Shown here in pieces: positions 11,070 to 20,300 of a DNA stretch of 22,614 nucleotides. The position numbers and the translations under genes were made by a program. Location of the stretch: contig SZWC01001615.1 of NCBI GenBank assembly GCA_023375785.1, positions 92,303-114,916 of the forward strand, written 5' to 3'. This DNA comes from Penium margaritaceum. Taxonomy: Eukaryota > Streptophyta > Zygnematophyceae > Desmidiales > Peniaceae. Each line of letters opens with the position of its first letter. The stretch's first letter is position 1. A model generated the notes under the pieces. It had not been told where the DNA came from. It saw nothing but the letters and a program-made list of their open reading frames with translations, and did no database searches.

Positions 11070-11400
11070 TTTCATGTCTCACCCCTCTCCCCCCCCAACC
11101 ATATCAAAATGATTGGGGGAGTGTATCCGGGGTTTGTATCGTAAGCTCGATCAAAATCGTACACAAGTGTATATATACACTTGTGTACTATTTCAAACCC
11201 CTTCAGATACATTTCCCAATACACGCCCGCAATTCAATTAGACTTCTTGGGGGGGAGGGGTGACGACCTGTTCGTGATACACTTGCACCTCAGAGGGGGG
11301 AGGGGACGACGTGGCCCCCCCGGTGTAAAGTGAATCTAGTGAGTGTATCTGTGAGTGATGCGGGAACACATCCGCAAGGAATCACATATGTATATCTTCC
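11070..11400. repeat. Detached, partial copy of the 540-bp repeat family
   Basis: Landmarks match the tandem units at 14,205-15,800 in the same order. There is a C-rich block followed by gagtgtat-like text (11,075-11,130), then the tacacttgtgta element (11,175-11,187). Next comes tactatttcaaaccccttc-agatacatttcccaatacac (11,186-11,226, close to the third tandem unit at 15,616-15,658), then G-rich blocks (11,249-11,265 and 11,294-11,320), and gtgagtgtatctgtgagtg (11,339-11,357). It appears to lack about half of a unit, and the hairpin loop has collapsed to a perfect palindrome. Confidence 0.6.
11159..11188. repeat. Perfect 30-bp palindrome
   Basis: The sequence from gtacacaagtgtata to its mirror half tatacacttgtgtac is identical to its own reverse complement over 30 bases. 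In the tandem units further right the corresponding arms are imperfect and separated by a loop of roughly 20-30 bases, so this copy looks like a loop-less form. No gene nearby suggests a transcription-factor site or a terminator role. Confidence 0.9.
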
Positions 11401-14204
11401 ATCCGTGGCATAAGTCAATATGAGCTGTCAATATCTATGATCGGACGGACTAAACAATACTTCTAGCTAAAAGAGTTTTGGGAGTTTATATACGTTGGAT
11501 CAAAAGAGACGCAAGTGTTTATAGAACTGTGTACAAGGTCGGACTTCCTTCGTATGAGAAATTCCATACAGAATCCCATTTCACTACGCCGTTGGGGAGG
11601 GGGGGTGGGGGGGGTGGGGGGAGTGGGGTCCCGCTTGACCGCTCATACCCACCGTTCGAACGTCGGGTCACCCACTTACACACGTAATGTCCAGATAATG
11701 TTGTAAGAAAAATCAAGTATAGGTATGTGTCTGCTATAATTTTATAGATATAGCATACTATTCGAGAAGGTACACAAGTGGGTTTGATTTTCAGAATACA
11801 TATGCTGAAGTTATGTGAAACAAATGTCCTATATTTTTCCAATAACATTTCTTAAAAGCATCCCTTTCTCAAAACATTTTGGTGAAACTCTTGTATTCAT
11901 GCACATTGAAGCTAGTGTGTACATGATTCTAGTATGCAAGTTCTACGAAACATTATCTAATGTTCGATTTTGTTTTCTTTGAAGGCTCCTCACCATATGT
12001 TTCCATCTTGTACATTATTTATTCAGTGTATGGATTTGGGGTGACTGGGCATAAATGAAGTGTGTCATCGATGTCAGAGTCATTCTCAATGACATGAATG
12101 CTTGTTGCTCGATTTCAATCAAACTCCATTTGATGGTTTCAAGTGAGAATTGAGATAGGCATCTAAAATAAATCAATGCTACCAGTTTTGGAAAACTAAT
12201 ATTACCCTGTAGTTCCAAATGTTAAATGGTGAGTGCCACCACTTTCTTTGTGTGTTGTAGACAACGTGGCCCACAAACTTAGTCAATCAACGACCAAAGT
12301 AATATTTACATATTTTTCCATAGAAAACATTCTTTACACATATTGATGACTTTTCAAAGATGCCAATCTTCTCGTATGGTCTGGGGTTGTACTCTAGAAT
12401 GTCATCAATATATAAGACTGAACATTTGTTGAGGTACGTCCAAAATTGTTATTCATTGTTACCTTTAAATCTTCCCACACATTCGTGATCTCAAGAGGCA
12501 TGAGCATAATCTTCAACTTTCTAGAGTATTTGCATGACAATGTCCTTTATAGATTCTTGATAAGACATAGATAAAATGGCAGCCGCTTGGTAGTTTTTTA
12601 TGGTGAAAATTACACAATATCTAGGAGTTGTATTACAACTTATGAGACGTTGATCACTAAATTGTTGAAAATTTTATTCAATACCAACTTCTATCTTACA
12701 AAATATCAGAAGTTTATGGTCGAAAGCAAATGAATCGTTATGTTATAGATGTATACAATGCCATGAATCTATAAGATACATCCTTGATTTACATTCTTTC
12801 CTTGTATGGATGGCCCATAAGGAAAAATATTGAAAATTTACATGTTACAAAATGGGGATTTTGGCTGAGAATTCCGTTATTTGGAATTTTGATCCTAACT
12901 ATTATCATATCTTAAAATAGTTTCCAAAATGTTCAAAATTATTATTTTTTATCTCATTAATGTATTGAAAGTTTTTGGTTGTGATCTCAAAGACACTAAA
13001 ATTTTATAAAGAAGCATTTGAAACCCCTCAAAACCCCAAATACCTCATGCGGTTTTCTATAAGGAGCCAATCAAAACGAGGCTCTACATTCCTTGCTCAC
13101 TTTTTGTGGTCAAGACCTCAAGAATGACTCATTATCCCTTACTCTTACATGTGCTCAATAATTTATACACGTCAAAAGTTGCACTTTCTTTCATTCTCTT
13201 TCATGTTTGCTCTACATGTCCTCATAGGTAAACATGAACAACTTTCCCCTTCATTGGAGATGAAGCTTTTAGTACAATCTTATTGCTTTAGAACTTACTT
13301 AGCCACGTGCAATAATGATTGGGTCAACTCCGTGGTGAAGAGGATTCCAACCTAATCCTTGTGTCAATTTATTCATAGGTACCTATCCTAGCGTGTCGTC
13401 CTGTTTTAAATGCACAATTGTGTTGCAAAAGTCCACCCAAAATTTTCATTTCGGGTTAAGCAACATAAAGACTATCTAGGTACACATTAAAATGGTGTTC
13501 CATGCAAAGTATGCATATGATTACATAATGCACATCACAAGGACACAAATACCATGCATAAAAGAAAGACATATTTGTTTGTGAGAGTTTCATACATTTG
13601 TCACAATGTTCCACCAAGCCTTCCTTGTTTGAATTGTACCGCAACACGCGGATCCATTCCCACATCATAGGTAACAAGCTTTCAAACTATTTTTTATGAA
13701 CCCATAGAAGTCTTTCAATATGATGCCTCCCAATGTGTCTACTTATAATACACCTATGCCCTCTTTGTTTCCTAGAGCTTTACATACAATTATGAACTTG
13801 TTGTATCACCAATCCTTTCGCGAGCAGCATGCACTACATTGCCATTTGATTTCTTCTTTTTAAATAATTTAGAAAGCAAGTCACACTCACCATGTTTTTG
13901 GATCTATATAGCTTATTCGTACGTCATTAAGTAAAACAAAACCCCCTACCCATCGATAAGGTTACCACCACGCTAGTAACAAAGAATTGAGGGAAAATGT
14001 CTTGGCGAGGCTGCATGCTATGTGTCGACGACTCATGGCATGCGGTGCCCCCACTAGAATTCCATACTAGTGCTTCAATACACGTGTGAAAGAATTTCCA
14101 CCCCTCCAAATATGCTTCGAATTAAAGCTCAGGAATCCAATTTTGATTTTTTATGGAGGTGCTAGGGTTGGTTGACAATTGCTCTCTCGCTCCCTCTTCT
14201 TGAG
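11401..14204. other. Gene-free AT-rich spacer between repeat blocks
   Basis: Apart from the G-run cluster at 11,594-11,628, this stretch holds no recognisable element. Open frames are short (up to about 109 codons, and the longest is a shadow of the G runs). A 7-bp stem with a 10-base loop occurs near 11,730-11,755 (tgctata...tatagca). The 73-codon minus frame at 13,456-13,677 contains several Cys and His residues, but I do not recognise a family. Confidence 0.5.
11594..11628 (+). other. G-quadruplex-type G-run cluster
   Basis: Runs of 4, 7, 8, 6 and 4 G are separated by one to three bases within 35 bases. This satisfies the usual four-run, short-loop pattern for an intramolecular quadruplex on the plus strand. 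It lies in the neighbourhood of the 540-bp repeat family, whose units carry shorter G runs. Confidence 0.85.
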
Positions 14205-15800
14205 TTTTTGAAGTGTATCTAGAGAGTGTATAAGGGAGCATGGCTTCGAGACGTTATAAAAAAGTATGTTTTTTTATATTTTGATTGAGTTGATTTGGCC
14301 ATCAACTTTAACAAGTTGATGGATCAGATCGAAGGGAAACCACTTGTAAAACTGTATTATTTGACATCACACTGATATCCTGGGCTCAAAGTAATAGTAC
14401 GCGACACATTAGTTGTCTCCCCAGCCAACACCATGAGTGTATTGGATGAGAGAATCGGAAATTATAAATGTATTTCTTCTTTGATTGGTTTAATGATTAA
14501 ATACACTTGTGTGTTTCTTAACCCATGACTAGATACGCTCACCAATACACCGCTGTAATACAATTTCGACTACTTGGAGGGGGGGTCGCTGACTCGACGT
14601 CCCCCTCAAAAAGAAATGTGTGTTTGATGAGTTTATTTTTGAGCTTATGTTAGATTTATGATGCAAAGTAGACAAGGGTATTTCCTTCATGCAAGGGGGG
14701 GGGGCAGCTAACAATATTGACCCACCCCTTCCAAAATATATAGGTGTATTCAAGGAGTGTCTCAGGGAGCATATCTGAGATAAATTATAAAACATACACA
14801 AGTGCATTCTTTTCTAGATTTTCATTTCATGTACTTGGTCCTCCAATTGTGCAAATTTATGGACTAGATCAAATAACAACTAATCTGAAATCTCTATCAC
14901 GAAAGTTCAATACGGTACCTTGGCCTCAAAGTATCAGGATCCCACACATTGATTTTCTCCCCCTCCCAATACTACGAGTGTATTGAAGGAGTACACACAC
15001 TTATTTATTCCTTTCTTGGGTTGATGATTGAATACACTTGTGTACTTTATCAACATATGTCCATCTACATTTTTCAATGCACCTCCATAATATATTTTCT
15101 ATGTTTGGGGAATGGGTACAGACTCCATGCCCCATTCAGAAGAAATTTTTATTTTGTGAGCGTATTTGTGAGTGTATCCTAGAGAAATTGTAGATAATAC
15201 ACATGTTCATTATTTTTCTTAATGGGGGAGGGCTCGTGGACAGGGAGACCCATGTCATTCCTTCCACCTCTTTAATGTAGAAGTGTATCTACATGGTGTA
15301 TTGAGGAGTGTATCTAAGACAAGTTGTAATAACATGAAATTGTGTATTTTTGTTTACATGTTGATTGAATTCATTCATTTTTATATTTTTGCGCATGGAT
15401 GGATTGGATCGAAGAAAAAATACTCTCAAATGTTTGTCATTTGACATCAAACAAATATCATGGTCTCAAAGTTACAGTACCAAACACATTGATTTCCTCT
15501 CAACCCCCCTCCACAAAAACTTATAGTTTATTGGAGGAGTGACAAAGTGAGTGATTGTAAATGCTAAAAATGTACACCTATGTATTCCTCTCTTGGTTTA
15601 AAATGAAATACACTTGTGTATTATTCCAACCCGTTTCTAGATACATTCCCGAATGCACCATTGCACTACACGCGTTACAAATACATGGGGGTCGCGATTC
15701 CACCCTCCTTTCCCTCCAGAAGAAAAATGTCTATAGCGAATGTATTTGTGAGTGAAGCTAAGAAATGTTGATACACGAGTATTATTTTTACATAATTGTT
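14205..15800. repeat. Array of three diverged ~540-bp tandem units
   Basis: The same ordered landmarks recur three times. Examples are g[gc]ctcaaag / ggtctcaaag at 14,382, 14,922 and 15,462 (exactly 540 apart), and the ACACATT[GA] block at about 14,405, 14,944 and 15,484. The atacacttgt element is at 14,501, 15,032 and 15,608 (531 and 576 apart). Each unit also has a G-run/C-run block (14,577; 15,108; 15,687) followed by agaa[a/g]aaat-like text and gagtgtat-like text. Identity between units is moderate, so the array is old. The units have no conserved open frame. Internal partial symmetry suggests that each unit is itself built from related sub-repeats. Confidence 0.75.
14577..14606. repeat. 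G-run/C-run hairpin block of the 540-bp unit
   Basis: Seven G, then gtcg...cgac, then five C form an imperfect inverted repeat that could fold as a GC-rich hairpin. Equivalent but weaker blocks occur in the other units at about 15,108-15,136 and 15,687-15,715, and a second type near 14,695-14,727 and 15,223-15,250. Confidence 0.55.
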
Positions 15801-18339
15801 TGGAGGCTCTTATGTCCGTCGATTCATACATACAAGAAAACACAATAGGTAGATACCACATGTAAGAAACCTATGTTTTCATCTTGTGAACCAAATAAAT
15901 TGAGAGAACTACGCTTCGAATATATCTCGCCGTGATGGCGTCCCTTCAGGAAAGGGGAGATTAGGGTGGGTGTGACCCATAGTCATGGAATTTTTGTTTA
16001 AACACTTATCCATGTCACGTTTTCATTCTACATCATAAAGGTACATTCTTGGTTGAGTAAAAAAACACAATTAACAAAAATTGTCAGTTTTTGTATGGCA
16101 TGCCAGATTGTATGAGAACTACTTTGAATATATCATCTCCACAAAAATGAAATGTACATTTTTCCTTCCAGTTAAGGGTGTATGTCTGTCACAAAATTTC
16201 ACTATAACTTCCCTAGAATACACATACATGATATCCATGTACATGAAATAAAGAACTATTTTCAAGTGAACATATTTTTTCATCATAACTTATTTCCTAA
16301 AATTATTATTACCATATGTTTGTTTATGTACACTCGTCGATCAGTTGGGACAATTGACCATAAATGCCCTTGTTTCGCCTCATGTTCACTCCGCATTTCT
16401 CCTTAAGGTTTACTCATGAATCCTTACATTTTGGTGTTTTTTTCTAGAATACGAATTGAATTGGTGAGAATCACAATCGTATGTATCCTTTCATTGGCCG
16501 TTTTTTTCTTGTCATATTTCCACCCTCTTGACCTCTGGACGAGGGACATGACAATTACAATCCTTTTCCATTTAATCCAAGTTTCTCATGGCACTCAATT
16601 CATGGACTTGTACCGATTTCTTCTATGTTTTTATGCTAAAAGTGAAAGAGCATGGAACAACGTTACTTTTTACAAATTGGTTTTAAACCCTCGAATTTCT
16701 TACTTGAAGGATAAATTGGTTTTAAATTCTCTCCATGTTATTTCATAGCATATGCAAAAAACCGATGGGTACATCATGTCATGTCCTCAAGATTACTTCT
16801 CAATGCCAACTTCTCACCACTATTAGTCCACTAGCACATTTAATATGAATCCGCTTTCTCTATAAATCCAAGAAAACAAAAGAAATTGATGAAATTACTA
16901 AGTCCTTTACGTCTGATTTCTTCTACACATGTGCGTATATGATTTCTCATAGACGAGCGCCAATTTAACATTCATCTAATTGTGGCCTTTTCCCCTTTGG
17001 TGAAAAAACCTACGCCTATACTTATTTACACTACAACGACATCCCTTTGAAGGGTTTTTATTCAAACACTATCGATTTCTGAATAACCATATTTGGACAT
17101 ATCCAACCAGTAATAACAGAGCAATTTTTATTTTATCCGTTTGATGGTCGATCGCTTATCAAAGGTGTCCTTCATTTGAACTCACATCATGGAAACGTCT
17201 GAGGGAATCATGTATCCGTTCATGAACAATGTGGTCTAACTATACAGTTGGACCCGTTGACGTCCTCTTTTTTGGAAGATGATTATGTATGGTAGTTAGA
17301 ACAGGCAATTGACGGGCTTCCATCTCCAAGCTAACGGGCATACTTTGTGAACATGATTTTTTTAACATTATGCGAGACACATGGCATTGATGGGGCACCC
17401 AATTTACTAACTGCCAAGCTCACATAAAAATCCACCACCTTTGCAATACTTGAAACTGTTTTTTCAATTCATGTACGGTAGATTACTTGTAACTATGGCG
17501 TGTTTGCCGAGTTTAAGCAATACACCATTATCTCAATTCCTACAACGAGACTTCCAAATCGTTGGACCCAAGACTTAGTAGATTCTCATGAAGAACCAAA
17601 AGTAATTATCAAAAAGGCATTATAAGGACAATGAAATAAATGTTAGTGATTGTATCCTTTTTAAATTAAAATGAAAGAACTACGAGAGGGTAAATGTAAT
17701 TGTTTACAATCAAAGAAACATAGGAACATTTCTTTGAAAAGTTCCACCTCTTCATAGCATGGATATAAAATTCATTTTTTCATCAACCGATTGAAACTAA
17801 AGCGGGACCTAAGCAAGCACATCTATGGAATTTATGTATGTCTACCACATGTCAAAGTAGAGGATGATTTGGAGTATGCAATGAAAGATATTATAAGACA
17901 GTCTAAATGAATAATGATGTTATCGTTTTGATTACACCAGAATATTTGATTTATTTATATTCAAGGTATAAAATATTTTCACTACTTTTGAGAATTTCCA
18001 GATATGAATGAGAATTGTGACGTTTTTGGGTCAAGTTCTCAACGGTTATTTTAATTTCAGAAAGATTTATATCAATATTGGGGCAAACCCTTTTGCTCAA
18101 GTGATGTTTGTAAAATTAGCCTTTCACGATGTGGCGTCGCACTTCAGCTCGATTCGAGCACGCAAGACCTCTTTATGCCTTATTCGTTTTTTCGCAATTG
18201 CATGTATGTCGTATATGTTTATGAATTTTTTTCTTAAGGTACACCTATTTATAGGCACCAATTCCAATTTTTAATATTTACTGAAATCGTTTTTTACTGG
18301 AAAAAAAATTCGAGATAAGAAACTTCTTGTGGTGTTTTT
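15801..18339. other. AT-rich region with no recognisable gene
   Basis: Open frames reach 110 codons (plus 16,416-16,748) and 88 codons (plus 18,008-18,274). Both are Phe/Leu/Ile-rich, as expected from T-rich DNA, and neither resembles a known family. A short repeated phrase (gagaactac..t.gaatatatc) occurs near 15,903 and 16,112, which may be the tail of the 540-bp repeat family. I see nothing else. Confidence 0.5.
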
Positions 18340-19620
18340 GCAAGAAAACACTGTTCGTGACCTTTCTACCTGGGGTAACAGAGACAAATGTGTCTGCTAA
18401 CCGCGGGAGGTGGACTTACCTGTCCTCTCGCTCCAGGATCAAGAACTTCTTGCGGTGTTTTCGGAAAGTTGGGCCAATTGTTGATCTTGTATCGTCATTG
18501 CGGGCCCTCCGCGTCGGCAGGAGCGCGGACAAACACGGGGGGGGGGGGGGGGGGGGGGGGTGGGATGGACATCATGGTTAAAAGTCGTTGTCCTGACGAA
18601 GAAATAGAAATTTGCCACGCATTTTTTATGTTCTTCCAGGGTTCGCATGCCAACACTAAGGGCTTGCCGTTCTGAGTCCTTTCCGACCCAGGAAAAGACA
18701 CCTTGTGAAAGACGCGGAACGGGTTCCTTGGCTGCCAGCTCATTCACGAAAGAGTCGCCAGATCGAAGCGGAACCAGGTGCCAAAAAGTTCAAGAAATGT
18801 CGTCAGCAAAAGTTGCACAAGACCAGTAGTTTGAGGCGTGCGACGTGTTCCACGCAATACTTGCGCTGGATAGCGCAAGCCTTCCTGTCTAAATCATTTG
18901 ATCTGACTCAGGCCTACTTCTTGCCAGCGTGTGGCTACGATTCCACGAAAGCCCATCGGCCGCCGCACGTTTTCCCCTAAAGCAACGGTTCGTTGAGCAG
19001 CGAAAATCCCCGTGGGCTAACCGTCCGGAATTTTTAGCTTAGAAATGAAGGGACAATTCTTGAGGAGCTCCTGTGAATGGCGAGTCAATTTACAGGTGTA
19101 AAGTCGCAACCAGAAAATATCTCCTATTTTCTTTCCGAGTTTTGCGGGCTGGAGGAGCTCCTGAAATTCTGGCTTCGAAGGTTTTGGGGCGCCCGCGACG
19201 AGGGATCGTCTGCAATGCAGTCTTGCAGCTTGCTTTCCCTCAACCTGTCTTGTGCAGCCCCTCCCGACCGTGCGGGAGTATCCCGAGCTCGAGCACTACT
19301 CCGCCACTTTCTGCCGCCTCACTGTCATCCACACGCTCGAAACTGCAGCAGCTGTGGTCAATCTTGCGGCTGTCGGACCACGTGCACGCTGCGAGCCCCG
19401 CGACTGAAGGGAGTGGAAATCTGAGCCTGCGCCCGCGACAGAAGGCCAACAGGCTTGGGTTCGAGGCGGGCCTGGCCGCGCAAGCTCTGCACGTCCGAGG
19501 AACGTGCGACGCAGATCGGAAGTGTCCGATCAGTCGACCGGCATGTCGTAGTTCAGCGCGCTTGAGGTCGTCCCAAGCGCTCCCCTGGTCGGTGGATTTG
19601 GCGATGTGACCGCCCACGAA
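18340..19620 (+). promoter_or_regulatory. GC- and CpG-rich upstream region and probable 5' UTR of the MYB gene
   Basis: Composition changes from AT-rich to GC- and CpG-rich over about 18,340-18,500 and stays so into the MYB coding exon. This is expected of the promoter and leader of an active gene beside methylated, decayed repeats. A G-box core CACGTG lies at 19,379-19,384. Open frames here (for example plus 19,073-19,609, starting at GTG) have no recognisable family and end just before the MYB start. I could not place a transcription start or TATA box. The minus strand has a good splice-donor string (CAG then GTAAGT) at 18,414-18,423, so a short unrecognised minus-strand exon is possible. 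Confidence 0.4.
18537..18560 (+). repeat. Poly-G tract (24 G)
   Basis: An uninterrupted run of 24 G, followed by T and three more G, lies at the edge of the GC-rich region. The poly-Gly and poly-Pro open frames crossing it are products of the run. Its exact length is unreliable, because such runs are hard to sequence and assemble. Confidence 0.95.
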
Positions 19621-20300
19621 ATGAATGGCATGGAGGGCGATCTCTTAATGGAGGATCGGTCCAGCCAGCTGGATGCCGCCGGAGCGGTCACGACTTGGTC
19701 CGTGGAGGAGGACAAGATATTTGAGACGATTCTGGCTGAGCTGGAGGGCGAAGACGACGACAGATGGGAGAAGATCGCTGCCAGACTGCCGGGGAAGGAC
19801 GTTGAAGAGCTGCGGCGTCACTACGCTCTGTTGGTCGAAGACATTGAGGGGATTGAGCGTGGCGACGTCCCCATCCCGTCCTTCGACGTTTTGGACGCCC
19901 ATGCCTTGGGCTCTTTCAGTGGAGGCTCTGATGGATTGGGCTCAGGGCATGAATATCGGAGCAGATCTGCCCTCCAGCCGTCGCGACGGAGCCAGGAGCG
20001 CGGCCGTCAGCAAGACAATCCCTTGACGCCATCACAACCTCAGCAGCACCAGCAACCGCCGCAGACTCATGTACAGCAGCAGCATTCGCCGCAGCAGCAG
20101 TCCCCGCAACAGCCTGGGACGCAGAAGCAGCAGTCATTATCGCAACAGCAAGCAGGCTCCAAGCAAGGTTCCCAGCAGCGGCAGCAGCAGGGTGAAGCTG
20201 GCGGAAGGTCTTCTGAAGGGAAGTCGCAGGGGCAGTCCCAAGGACGCAGCTCCGAGCAAGAAAGGCGCAAAGGAATACCCTGGACGGAGGAGGAACACAG
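19621..20300 (+). other. MYB gene coding exon 1
   Basis: 680 nt, ending two bases into the Arg-227 codon. It encodes the first MYB repeat, the Gln/Ser-rich linker and the first seven residues or so of the second repeat (IPWTEEEH). The donor is aacacag|gtgtgt. Its last 203 bases reappear at 20,521-20,723. Confidence 0.9.

Noticed and set aside
14205..15800. CRISPR-like or other short-spacer array
   Set aside because: The units are about 540 bases long, diverged and internally repetitive. There are no short direct repeats with unique spacers, and the genome is eukaryotic.
16416..16748. 110-codon plus-strand open frame with hydrophobic stretches
   Set aside because: The composition is what T-rich DNA yields. 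There is no family pattern, splice context or neighbouring exon.
18439..18747. Poly-Pro and poly-Gly open frames around 18,540
   Set aside because: They result from the 24-G run. Frames on both strands cross it and none shows a domain.
19073..19609. 178-codon plus-strand open frame just before the MYB gene
   Set aside because: It begins with GTG, has no recognisable domain and lies where the MYB promoter and leader should be. A GC-rich stretch yields long frames by chance.
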